Shown here: one piece after another, positions 1 to 6,622 of the stretch
Numbering within the stretch: position 1 is the stretch's first letter
Layout: each line of letters opens with the position of its first letter
DNA from: JBOGWY01 sp050694015
GTDB taxonomy: Bacteria; Actinomycetota; CADDZG01; WHSQ01
NCBI GenBank assembly: GCA_050694015.1
Contig: JBOGWY010000310.1
Location: 1 to 12,327, forward strand
Length of the DNA stretch: 12,327 nt
Reading direction: 5' to 3'
The notes under the pieces: model-generated
Told to the model about the DNA's origin: nothing
The model's input: the letters and a program-made list of their open reading frames with translations, nothing else
Database searches by the model: none
Translations under genes and position numbers: made by a program

Positions 1-14
1 GGGAACGTTGGGGA

Positions 15-126
15 TGTTTTGGCGAGTGAAAAGCAAGCGTCGCAAGGCCGCAGGGAGCGTGCGTACCCGTAGGGTACGTGCGCGACCGAGAACGCCGCGA
101 GGCGCAGACTTCTCGCCGCCAAAATA
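15..126. repeat. Long imperfect palindrome / candidate structured RNA element
   Basis: The stretch folds back on itself around a three-base loop at 69-71. The apical stem pairs 57-68 with 72-83, twelve pairs including two G-U. A middle stem pairs 37-43 with 99-105, with one mismatch and a G-U. The outer stem pairs 15-24 with 117-126, including TTTTGGCG (17-24) against CGCCAAAA (117-124). Internal loops separate the stems. Either strand starts with T-rich and ends with A-rich sequence, so it does not look like an intrinsic terminator (no U-run after the stem). It ends 36 bases before the ridA start, so it could be a leader RNA, the 3' end of an upstream transcript, or a copy of a dispersed palindromic repeat. 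I cannot tie it to a named RNA family. The pairing is read directly; the function is unknown. Confidence 0.6.
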
Positions 127-151
127 CGTAGGACATTGCTGGACGAGGCAC

Positions 152-158
152 AGGGAGG
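152..158 (+). promoter_or_regulatory. Ribosome binding site fixing the ridA start
   Basis: AGGGAGG lies four bases before the GTG at 163. The in-frame TTG at 136 has no comparable site, and its translation would add nine residues not expected in the family, so GTG 163 is the preferred start. Confidence 0.7.
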
Positions 159-162
159 TCTG

Positions 163-549
163 GTGAGCAAGAAGGTGATCTATACGCAGAACGCGCCCGA
201 GGCGGTCGGCCCGTACTCGCAGGCGATCAAAGACGGCGATCTGCTGTTCTGTTCCGGTCAGGTCGCGCTCGACCCCTCCTCGGGCGAGCTGGTCGGTTCG
301 TCGGTCGGCGATCAGACTCGCCACGCGATGGACAACCTCGGGGCGATCCTGAACGCGGGGGGAGCGACGTTCGAGAGCATCGTGAAGGTGACCGCTTATC
401 TCACGGACATGAACGACTTCGCAGAGTTCAACGAGGTCTACGGCGAGTACTTCAAGTCATCCCCGCCGGCGCGCGCCACCATCGGCGTCGCGGCCCTTCC
501 GAAAGGGGCTCGCGTGGAGGTCGAGTGCGTCGCGCGCGCCGCGTCCTAG
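163..549 (+). CDS. RidA/YjgF/YER057c/UK114-family reactive imine/enamine deaminase
   Basis: A 128-residue protein, the usual length for this family of small cytosolic trimers that hydrolyse reactive enamine/imine intermediates released by PLP enzymes. Family landmarks are in place: the N-terminal APEAVGPYSQA segment, the SGQVALDP strand, VKVTAYLTDMNDF, and the signature PPARATIGVAALPKGARVEVECVA. Arg104 (in PPARAT) and Glu121 (in VEVECVA) fall at about the positions of the carboxylate-binding Arg105 and Glu120 of E. coli RidA, so it should be an active deaminase rather than a degenerate paralogue. The GTG start at 163 is chosen over TTG 136 because of its ribosome site. It follows a large palindromic element (15-126), and its TAG stop lies within a CTAG shared with the convergent membrane-protein gene. 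Membership is secure; the exact subgroup (true RidA or Rid2-7) is not. Confidence 0.92.
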   Translation: MSKKVIYTQNAPEAVGPYSQAIKDGDLLFCSGQVALDPSSGELVGSSVGDQTRHAMDNLGAILNAGGATFESIVKVTAYLTDMNDFAEFNEVYGEYFKSSPPARATIGVAALPKGARVEVECVARAAS

Positions 550-749
550 ACGATCTCGTCTCCGAAGCGGATCTTCACCTCGCGGTCCCGCGGCTGCCCC
601 TCGACGGGCTCGAGCCCGGCCTCTTCCGGGGTCTGCGCGTCGACCCGGTTAACGTAGCTTTCGAGCCGGCTCATCAGCATCAGGATGCCGAAGATGACGA
701 CCGGCCACGCGATGAGAACGGCGAGCAGGAAGATCTGATAGGGGGTCAC
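546..749 (-). CDS. Small single-span membrane protein, unknown function
   Basis: A 67-residue reading frame starting at GTG 749. One hydrophobic helix covers roughly residues 5-26 (IFLLAVLIAWPVVIFGILML), followed by a charged, soluble tail rich in Glu, Asp and Arg that ends in FGDEIV. A short lumenal N-terminus with a long acidic/basic tail is typical of small accessory subunits of membrane complexes, but I recognise no family. The open frame continues upstream to 1052, but that part is antisense to the peptidase gene, low-complexity and Arg-rich, so GTG 749 is the reasonable start. No good ribosome site is visible. The gene converges on ridA, with both stops on CTAG 546-549. Its start is only eight bases from the divergent peptidase start, so any promoter must lie inside the neighbouring coding sequence. 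It is supported by the sensible helix and codon pattern, not by homology. Confidence 0.6.
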   Translation of the reverse strand: MTPYQIFLLAVLIAWPVVIFGILMLMSRLESYVNRVDAQTPEEAGLEPVEGQPRDREVKIRFGDEIV

Positions 750-757
750 ATCTAACA

Positions 758-1945
758 GTGTCGCAGGCCATGACCCCCGAAGTCGCGGATATCGCGCCTC
801 TCGTCTCGCCCGACCGCTTGATCGGGCGGCTCCGGGAACTCGTACAGACACCGTCTGAGAACCCTCCCGGCGAGGAGGCGGCCGCCGCGTCACTCGCGGC
901 CCGTTTCTGCGAGGAGCTCGGTCTCGAGGTGTCCGTGCACGAACTCGATGCCGGACGGCCGAGCGTCGTGGCGCGGCGGACCTTCGGCGACGGACCCACG
1001 TTGTGTTACTGCTCCCACATCGACGTCGTTCCTGCCGGCGAGCATTCGGCATGGGCGCATGAGCCCTACGGAGCCGACATCGTCGACGGGATCATGCACG
1101 GCCGCGGCTCCTCCGACGCGAAGGGCCCGATCGCGGCCGCGCTCGAAGCGGTCGAGGTACTGACCGCGGCGGAGATTCCTCTGCACGGCACCCTCGAGCT
1201 CGCGCTCGTAGCCGACGAGGAAGCGATGGGGTTCAAGGGCGCGGGTTTCCTCATCGAGCAGAGCATCATCCGGCCCGATATCGCGATCGTGGGCGAGCCG
1301 ACCGCCTTGAGGATCGTGCGGGCGCAGCGAGGCCCCTGCTGGATGCGCATCATCACGCGCGGTATCGCCGCCCACGGCTCGGCCCCGGAGCGGGGCGTGA
1401 GCGCCATCCGCCACATGTCCGAGATCGTCCTGCGGCTCGAGGAGACGCTTCCCGACATCACGCACGAGGTCGTCGGCGGGCCGAGCATCAACGTCGGGAC
1501 CATCCACGGCGGTGCGAAGGTCAACGTCGTCCCGGCCGTGTGCATCGCGGAGGTCGACCGCCGCAGCATCCCCGGCGAGACGAAGGAGAGCGTGATCGCA
1601 TCGATCGAAGCTGCGATCGAGCTCGCCAAGCAACGCTTCCCCGAGATCGACGCGACCGTCGAGCTTCCGGTCTACGGCGAGCCGTTCGAGGTCCGAGAGG
1701 ATTCGATCGTCCTGCAGGCCCTGAGCGACGCGGTGTCGGCGTCGACGGGAGCTCCCGCCGAGATCGTCGGGTTCCGCGGCTCGTCCGATGCGCGTTTCTT
1801 CGCGGAAGCCGGCACCGACGTGGTCGTGACCGGGCCCGGCGACATCACGGTCGCGCACACGGCCCGTGAGTACATCGACCTCGCCGAGCTCGAACGCGGC
1901 GCGATCGCGTACGCCCTCGCGTTCGCGAAACTATTGACGCCATGA
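758..1945 (+). CDS. M20-family metallopeptidase (ArgE/DapE/ACY1/CPG2 type)
   Basis: A 395-residue di-zinc amidohydrolase/peptidase, the usual length of the family. The metal-site motifs appear in order: SHIDVVP (His87, Asp89), GSSDAKGP (Asp120, bridging), ADEEAMG (Glu154 general base and Glu155), VGEPT (Glu180) and VAHTAREYI (His367). AAHGSAPERG (His206) is the signature of the inserted lid/dimerisation domain, roughly residues 190-300. These enzymes remove N-acyl groups or cleave C-terminal residues from small cytosolic substrates. ArgE, DapE and carboxypeptidase/dipeptidase roles cannot be separated from sequence alone, so no gene symbol is given. Starts at GTG 758 and ATG 770 are both possible, and neither has a strong ribosome site. 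The last codons overlap trpD by ATGA (1942-1945), which implies co-translation, but no obvious pathway link to tryptophan is visible. Confidence 0.9.
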   Translation: MSQAMTPEVADIAPLVSPDRLIGRLRELVQTPSENPPGEEAAAASLAARFCEELGLEVSVHELDAGRPSVVARRTFGDGPTLCYCSHIDVVPAGEHSAWAHEPYGADIVDGIMHGRGSSDAKGPIAAALEAVEVLTAAEIPLHGTLELALVADEEAMGFKGAGFLIEQSIIRPDIAIVGEPTALRIVRAQRGPCWMRIITRGIAAHGSAPERGVSAIRHMSEIVLRLEETLPDITHEVVGGPSINVGTIHGGAKVNVVPAVCIAEVDRRSIPGETKESVIASIEAAIELAKQRFPEIDATVELPVYGEPFEVREDSIVLQALSDAVSASTGAPAEIVGFRGSSDARFFAEAGTDVVVTGPGDITVAHTAREYIDLAELERGAIAYALAFAKLLTP

Positions 1946-2961
1946 CCGAGTTCGCGTGGGGCCGCACGATCTCGCACGTCCTCGGGGGCAACCCGCTGTC
2001 CGAGGACGAGGCCGCCGCGGCCATGGCAGAGATCATGGAGGGGGCCGCCACCCCCGCGCAGATCGCCGGCTTCGTGGTCGCGCTGCGGGCGAGGGGCGAG
2101 ACGATCGACGAGGTCGTGGGACTCGTCAAGGTCATGCGCGAGTACGGCGAGAAGGTCACCGTCGCCGGCGAGGTCCTCGACACGTGCGGCACCGGCGGTG
2201 ACCGCACCGGGACCTTCAACGTTTCCACGGCCGCCGCATTCGTGTGTGCGGGGGCCGGGATCAAGGTGGCGAAGCACGGCAACCGCGCCGCGTCGTCCCG
2301 GTGCGGCTCCGCGGACGTCCTGGAGGCGCTCGGGGTCAAGATCGACCTCGGCCCCCAGGAGGTAGCGTCGTGCATCGATCAAGCCGGCATCGGCTTCTGC
2401 TTCGCGCCGATGTTCCACCCGGCCATGCGCCACGCCGGCGCTACCCGCCGCGAGCTCGGCGTCCCGACGATCTTCAACTTCCTCGGCCCCCTCACGAACC
2501 CCGCCGGTGCTACCCGCCAGGCCCTCGGGGTGTCGGATCCGAACATGCTCCCGAAGATGGTGGCCGCGCTCGGCCGCCTCGGCAGCCGCCGGGTGCTCGC
2601 GTTCCACGGCGATCAGGGCCTCGACGAGCTCTCGACGTCGGGTCCGTCCCGAGTGGTCGAGCTCGATGAGGGCGAAACGCGCGAGTGGACGATCGACCCT
2701 GCGGAGCTGGGCCTCGAGCGCTCCCCGTTGGAGGCGATCGCCGGCGGGGAAGCCGCGGAGAACGCCGCCGCGATCCGAGAGGTCTTCGACGGAACCCCGG
2801 GTCCGAAGCGCGACGTCGTGCTCCTCAACGCGGCCGCCGGTCTGGTCGCAGCGGGCCGCGCCGACGACATGAAGGCGGCCCTGGAGCTGGCCGACGACTC
2901 GGTCGACTCGGGCTCGGCGGCCCGGGCCCTGGACGCCCTGATCCGCGTCTCGAACGCGTAA
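1942..2961 (+). CDS. trpD: Anthranilate phosphoribosyltransferase
   Basis: A 339-residue enzyme that transfers phosphoribose from PRPP to anthranilate, the second step of tryptophan biosynthesis after chorismate. The PRPP-binding signature GTGGD is at residues 83-87, followed by FNVSTAAAFV. The conserved KHGNRA block (residues 111-116) leads into ASSRCGSADVLEALG. The FCFAPMFHPAMRHAG anthranilate-site segment and TIFNFLGPLTNPAGATRQ are also intact, as is DELSTSGPS. Length and motif order are those of bacterial TrpD. ATG 1942 overlaps the peptidase stop by four bases, so translation is probably coupled. No other trp gene is in the window, so the pathway is dispersed in this genome or continues elsewhere. 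The TAA stop is followed by only 23 bases before the end of the convergent nuclease gene, with no terminator hairpin. Confidence 0.96.
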   Translation: MTEFAWGRTISHVLGGNPLSEDEAAAAMAEIMEGAATPAQIAGFVVALRARGETIDEVVGLVKVMREYGEKVTVAGEVLDTCGTGGDRTGTFNVSTAAAFVCAGAGIKVAKHGNRAASSRCGSADVLEALGVKIDLGPQEVASCIDQAGIGFCFAPMFHPAMRHAGATRRELGVPTIFNFLGPLTNPAGATRQALGVSDPNMLPKMVAALGRLGSRRVLAFHGDQGLDELSTSGPSRVVELDEGETREWTIDPAELGLERSPLEAIAGGEAAENAAAIREVFDGTPGPKRDVVLLNAAAGLVAAGRADDMKAALELADDSVDSGSAARALDALIRVSNA

Positions 2962-2984
2962 TACCTCTCACGATTCCGGAACGA

Positions 2985-4583
2985 CTATGCGCGCGCCGAA
3001 ACCCCCTCCTGAGCCGTTCGAACCTTGAACCGATCGCCGGGACGAGCCGTTACCGGCATCACCCACGTCCCCGACACGCCGACAAGACTCACATCGGTCA
3101 CCCGGCTCAACCACCGACTGATAACCCGCGCCTCTCGCTGAGCCGCAGCAGGTGCGGCATCGAAGCCTTTCTCCTCGCCGCGGTCTTCGCCTTCGACCAA
3201 GCGACCATCGCGGATCACGACCTCCCGCTCATCCGCCCGGAGCCGGATCTCGCCCGCCCCGGCGAGACAGCGCGTCTCGATATGGCGATCGAGCGCCCGC
3301 TCCAGGAGAGCCGCGCGCTCTCGTAGTTCGGCCGCCTCCTCGAAACGCTCCTGTGCGGCGAGCCGTTTCAGCCGCGCCATCAGGGGATCGAGAACGAGCC
3401 CGGGGGCCCGGGCCGCGGCGACCAGGACCTTCTCCACTTCCTCCCTATGCGCCTCGCGATCGCGGCCCACGCACGTATGCATCTGCGAGAACGCGCATCC
3501 TTTGCAGCGCGCCGGCTCGCGGCACCGGTGAACGGCGACGGCATCGCGGAGTCCATCGATCAACGTCCGTACTGCTCGCATCGAGTGGAACGGGCCCATG
3601 TAGAAGCTGCCGTCGTCCTTGAGCATCCGGGCCGAGGAGATCTTGGCAGACCGGCCGGCGCTCGCGACCTTCAGGTACCAGGTCCCGGAGCGCTTGCCGG
3701 CCCGGTTGTAGGGCGGCATCTCGGCGGAGATAGCCCGGGCCTCGGCGACCTCGGCTTCTAGCAGCGTGGCGAAGCGCTCGGTCTCGATCCTCTGGGTCTC
3801 GCGGAGGAGGTCGCGGATCTTGCGTCTGGGGTCGCCGTAGAAGTACGAACGCACTCGGCTGCGGAGGTCCGATGCTTTGCCCACGTACAGCGTTTGGCCT
3901 TGCGCGCCGATAAATCTATAGATACCTACTCCTTTGGGGACGTCGTCCGCGAGGGAGATCTTGTGGAAGGTGCCGTCCATGCGGGTCGACGACATACGGA
4001 CGAGGTCTTCGAGGGTCGTCACCCCGAAGCCCGCCACCCGCTCGATCAGATGATGGAGCACGTCGGTCGTCGCGAGGACGTCGGCATAGGCGCGGTGGCA
4101 CGGCTGGTGCGCGCACCGCAGATACCGGGCCAGGGTCTCGAGCCGGGCGTTGGGCACCTCGCCCGCGAGGATCTTGCGCGCCAGGGTCGCGGTGTCGACG
4201 ACCTGGTTATCGAGCCGCGGGTAGCCATCGCGTGCGCACGCGGCGTTGAGGAAGCCGATGTCGAAGCGGGCGTTGTGGGCGACGATGACGGTGTTCTTGA
4301 TGAATTCCAGCAGGCTGGGCAGCACCGCGCAGATCTCGGGGGCCTCCACGAGGGCCTCGTCCGATATCCCCGTCAGCAACCTGATGAACGCGGGGACATC
4401 GCAGCCGGGATTGACCAGGGTGTGGAACGTGCCCACGACCTCGCCGAGGCGGACCTTGCAGGCCCCGATCTCGGTTATCGCGCAGGAAGCAGGGGAACCT
4501 CCCGTAGTCTCCAGGTCCAGGACACAGAAGGTGACATCGGTCAAGGGCGTACCCAACTCCTCGAACGACCGTTGTACCTGCAT
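2985..4583 (-). CDS. DEDDh exonuclease / GIY-YIG / UVR-domain fusion nuclease (DnaQ-Cho/UvrC-like)
   Basis: A 532-residue fusion. Residues about 16-180 are a DnaQ-type 3'-5' exonuclease with all DEDDh ligands: DLETTG (Asp23, Glu25), HNARFD (His103, Asp108) and HRAYAD (His163, Asp168). Residues about 215-295 are a GIY-YIG nuclease as in UvrC/Cho: GIY 220-222, YVG 233-235, Arg243, the catalytic-position Glu276, and PPYN ending at Asn293. A MGPF segment follows, then four cysteines (354, 360, 363, 371) where UvrC proteins carry their cluster cysteines. A UVR motif (about 400-430, QERFEEAAELRERA) precedes a tail of about 100 residues. The RNase H-like second nuclease and HhH domains of UvrC are absent, as in Cho. 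The likely role is damage-strand incision coupled to degradation. ATG 4583 is preferred over ATG 4604 because the latter lies inside the SOS box, upstream of the -10 element. No ribosome site is present, consistent with a leaderless message. Confidence 0.9.
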   Translation of the reverse strand: MQVQRSFEELGTPLTDVTFCVLDLETTGGSPASCAITEIGACKVRLGEVVGTFHTLVNPGCDVPAFIRLLTGISDEALVEAPEICAVLPSLLEFIKNTVIVAHNARFDIGFLNAACARDGYPRLDNQVVDTATLARKILAGEVPNARLETLARYLRCAHQPCHRAYADVLATTDVLHHLIERVAGFGVTTLEDLVRMSSTRMDGTFHKISLADDVPKGVGIYRFIGAQGQTLYVGKASDLRSRVRSYFYGDPRRKIRDLLRETQRIETERFATLLEAEVAEARAISAEMPPYNRAGKRSGTWYLKVASAGRSAKISSARMLKDDGSFYMGPFHSMRAVRTLIDGLRDAVAVHRCREPARCKGCAFSQMHTCVGRDREAHREEVEKVLVAAARAPGLVLDPLMARLKRLAAQERFEEAAELRERAALLERALDRHIETRCLAGAGEIRLRADEREVVIRDGRLVEGEDRGEEKGFDAAPAAAQREARVISRWLSRVTDVSLVGVSGTWVMPVTARPGDRFKVRTAQEGVSARA

Positions 4584-4591
4584 GGTGGGGG

Positions 4592-4620
4592 ACGATACGA
4601 ACATATGTTCGATACTTCAA
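4592..4620 (-). promoter_or_regulatory. Promoter of the fusion nuclease gene
   Basis: Reading the minus strand, a -35 hexamer TTGAAG (4620-4615) is followed by exactly 17 bases and a -10 hexamer TATCGT (4597-4592), which fits the actinobacterial TANNNT pattern. The expected start point, about six or seven bases further on, is at 4586-4584, one to three bases before ATG 4583. The transcript would therefore be essentially leaderless, which agrees with the lack of a ribosome site. Hexamers and spacing are seen directly; the start point is inferred. Confidence 0.7.
4598..4611. promoter_or_regulatory. LexA (SOS) operator, Gram-positive type
   Basis: CGAACATATGTTCG is a perfect 14-base palindrome and matches the CGAAC-N4-GTTCG box bound by LexA/DinR in Bacillus and actinobacteria, including the purine/pyrimidine preferences of its centre. 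It sits wholly inside the 17-base spacer of the nuclease promoter, so bound LexA would block polymerase. It is also 21 bases before the start of the divergent phosphatase gene (4632) and could affect that gene too, though I see no good promoter for that gene overlapping it. Confidence 0.82.
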
Positions 4621-4631
4621 GGTTCTAGACG

Positions 4632-6395
4632 ATGGTGAGTAGAGAGACGACTCCGGCCGCGGGCGCCGCAGGGCAGATCCACGAGCTCGAGCGCACGCTG
4701 GAGTCCCTGCGCGAGGACTCGGAGGTCGCTCACGTACTGCTGAGCCTCTCCGGGGTCCTGGCGGAAGTGCGCTCGGTCGAAGAGACGCTCGACAAAGCCG
4801 TCAAGGTGGTGGCCGAGATCCTGCGCGCGGACCGCGCCTTCGCGGTGACGCTGGCAGACGACGGCGCCCGCTTCGAGGTGCGAGCGCACACCGGCTTCGG
4901 CGCCGAACGCCTCGCACAGCTGCACGAGCTCGCGTCGAGCCCCGAGGGCCTCTCGTTGATCAAGATGGCGCTGCGTGAGCTGAGCCCCGTCCTCGTAGGC
5001 GACATGACCGTCGACGAGCGCGTCGACGCCGACATCGCCCGCCAGCATGGAGTAGGGGCGTTCATCGGCATCCCCGTGGCGCGCTGGGGCGACGAGTTCG
5101 GCGGCATCGGCGTCGAGTTCAACCATCCGCGCCGGTTCATGACTAAGGACGAGGCCCTCGTGCGAGGGATCTCGCGGCAGATCGGCGTCGCGATGACGAA
5201 CTCGCGCCGGTTCAACCTGCTCGGAGGTCTGCGCGCGTTCGGCTTGAGCCTCGGCTCGAAGCTCAGCCTCTCCACGGTCATCACGCAGATCTCGTGGGGC
5301 TCGGCATCGCTATTGGGCGGCGATCTCGGTGCCGTTTACTTCCTCGATTCGACGAGCCGTGCGTTGGTGGCGGCCGGGGGGCTGGCCGAGCTCATGGACA
5401 TGAACGAGGACTTCCCGCGCATCAGTCTGGACCAGGAGCCGTGGCGGGCGCTGGTGCAGGGTCGTTCGATCCTCGTGCGCGACCTCGGCACCGACGAAGC
5501 GCCTATCAGCGCCGTCGCGGCCCCCATCCCCGGAGAGGGCACACCGATGCTGGGTGCGGTCGTCGTGTTCTTCCGCCGCCGGCTCGCGCTCGCGCCGGAC
5601 GAGACCGAGGCCCTCAGTGTTCTCGCCGGTCAGGCCGGGATGGGGATCGAGAACGCCAACCGCTTCGAGCGTCAGCGCCGCGTCGCGCGCAGTCTGCAAG
5701 CAGGGCTGTTGTCGACGGAGATGCCGCAACTGGAAGGGTTCGAGATCGCCGCGGTCTACGAACCGGCGAGCGGCGAGGCCGACATCGGCGGCGACTTCTT
5801 CGACGTTTTCTCGGTCGGCGAGGACAAGTACGCGATGGTCGTGGGCGACGTGTCCGGTAAGGGGGCCGAGGCCGCGGCCCGAACGGCGATGGCGAAGTAC
5901 ATGCTGCGCGCGTTCGCGATGCGTAACCCGACGCCCTCGTCGGCGCTCTACTACCTGAACAACGCGCTCACGCATGACCTCGAGGCGGATCGCTTCGCCA
6001 CGCTCGTGTACGGCGTGTTCGACATCAAGAACAGACGCTGGACGATCGCGCGGGGTGGACACCCACCGCCGCTCGTGCTGCGTGCGGCCACCGGCAAGGT
6101 CGAGGCGTACGAAGATCTGCAGGGACCGATCCTCGGAGCGTTCGAGGACATGCAGTTCCAGCAGGAGAGCTTCGACATGGCGGCCGGCGACGTGATCCTG
6201 CTCTACACCGACGGGATCATCGAGGCCCGTTCGTCGGACGGCGCGTTCTACGGGCGCCGGCGGATCGAGGAGGGCCTCGCGCGCTACGGGCAGATGTCGG
6301 CGCACGAACTGACGCTGAAGATCTTTTCGGACGCGCAGCAGTTCGGCGAGATCTCCGACGACACGGTCGTGTTCGCGATCAGGTGCACCGAGTGA
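4632..6395 (+). CDS. GAF-GAF-SpoIIE (PPM/PP2C-type) serine phosphatase
   Basis: A 587-residue sensor phosphatase of the RsbU/SpoIIE type. A short helical segment (about 15-30) is followed by a first GAF domain (about 35-185), a second, more divergent GAF domain (about 200-350), a linker helix, and the PPM phosphatase (about 360-586). Metal-binding acidic residues are in place: IGGDFFD (Asp388, Asp391), VGDVSGKG (Asp406), LYTDGI (Asp527) and SDDTV (Asp576, Asp577), so the domain should be active. ARGGHPPP is also typical. Such proteins usually dephosphorylate anti-sigma-factor antagonists in partner-switching stress responses, with GAF domains sensing small ligands or redox. No RsbV, RsbW or sigma gene is adjacent. 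There is no membrane segment, so it is cytosolic. The start is ATG 4632, with GTG 4635 an alternative; AAGG at 4619-4622 is a modest ribosome site. It heads an overlapped operon. Confidence 0.92.
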   Translation: MVSRETTPAAGAAGQIHELERTLESLREDSEVAHVLLSLSGVLAEVRSVEETLDKAVKVVAEILRADRAFAVTLADDGARFEVRAHTGFGAERLAQLHELASSPEGLSLIKMALRELSPVLVGDMTVDERVDADIARQHGVGAFIGIPVARWGDEFGGIGVEFNHPRRFMTKDEALVRGISRQIGVAMTNSRRFNLLGGLRAFGLSLGSKLSLSTVITQISWGSASLLGGDLGAVYFLDSTSRALVAAGGLAELMDMNEDFPRISLDQEPWRALVQGRSILVRDLGTDEAPISAVAAPIPGEGTPMLGAVVVFFRRRLALAPDETEALSVLAGQAGMGIENANRFERQRRVARSLQAGLLSTEMPQLEGFEIAAVYEPASGEADIGGDFFDVFSVGEDKYAMVVGDVSGKGAEAAARTAMAKYMLRAFAMRNPTPSSALYYLNNALTHDLEADRFATLVYGVFDIKNRRWTIARGGHPPPLVLRAATGKVEAYEDLQGPILGAFEDMQFQQESFDMAAGDVILLYTDGIIEARSSDGAFYGRRRIEEGLARYGQMSAHELTLKIFSDAQQFGEISDDTVVFAIRCTE

Positions 6396-6622
6396 GCTAT
6401 CGCTGCGACGCGTGCGGTAACAAGACACGCTTCGACGTCTTCGAGACGAAGCGGATGCGGACGTTCCAGCACTTCACGCTCGGTGGTGACGTCAGCATCG
6501 AGGAGGAAGAGATCCTGCAACACGACGTCGAGCGCGTGGTGTGCCGGTGGTGTGGATCCGCCGACAACATCGTCGAGGTGGACGCTGCCGCCGACGCGGC
6601 AGCCGTCGAGGAGAGCGGGTGA
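6392..6622 (+). CDS. Small zinc-ribbon protein, unknown function
   Basis: A 76-residue protein beginning at GTG 6392, which overlaps the phosphatase stop by GTGA. Two CxxC knuckles, Cys5/Cys8 (CDACGN) and Cys51/Cys54 (CRWCGS), flank a 42-residue middle segment with aromatic and basic residues (RFDVFETKRMRTF) and an acidic stretch (IEEEEI). The tail is Ala/Asp/Glu-rich. This is the layout of a rubredoxin-like or zinc-ribbon fold and would bind one Zn(II) or Fe. Proteins of this sort may be nucleic-acid or protein adaptors, but I recognise no named family. Its stop overlaps the next gene by GTGA as well, so it is translated with the phosphatase and the racemase. An in-frame GTG at 6383 lies nine bases upstream, but GTG 6392 gives the standard four-base overlap. 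Confidence 0.8.
   Translation: MSYRCDACGNKTRFDVFETKRMRTFQHFTLGGDVSIEEEEILQHDVERVVCRWCGSADNIVEVDAAADAAAVEESG

Noticed and set aside
57..83. Intrinsic terminator at the apical hairpin
   Set aside because: No T-run follows the stem on either strand; the stem is part of a larger nested palindrome.
2441..2520. Repeated GCTACCCGCC within trpD as a direct repeat
   Set aside because: Both copies encode the conserved ATR(R/Q)xLGV-like segments normally found in TrpD, so the repeat is explained by protein sequence.
1672..2607. 311-residue minus-strand open frame across the peptidase/trpD junction
   Set aside because: It spans two unrelated, confidently identified plus-strand genes and has shadow-type composition.
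2974..2981. TTCCGGAA palindrome between trpD and the nuclease gene as terminator or operator
   Set aside because: Only eight bases, no loop and no T-run; likely chance in a short spacer.
4584..4604. ATG 4604 as start of the fusion nuclease
   Set aside because: It falls inside the SOS box and upstream of the -10 hexamer, so it would not be on the transcript; the seven added residues have no family match.
3894..4628. 244-residue plus-strand open frame opposite the nuclease gene
   Set aside because: Antisense shadow of a well-supported fusion nuclease with intact catalytic motifs; composition is Arg/Gly/Asp-rich without any recognisable domain.
5310..6428. 372-residue minus-strand open frame opposite the phosphatase
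   Set aside because: Shadow frame of the GAF-SpoIIE gene; long antisense frames are expected at this GC content and the translation is Arg/His/Asp-rich and low in hydrophobic structure.
6541..6618. N-terminal extension of the racemase
   Set aside because: It overlaps the zinc-ribbon gene in another frame, is Arg-rich, and homology to the CoA-transferase family begins only after GTG 6619.
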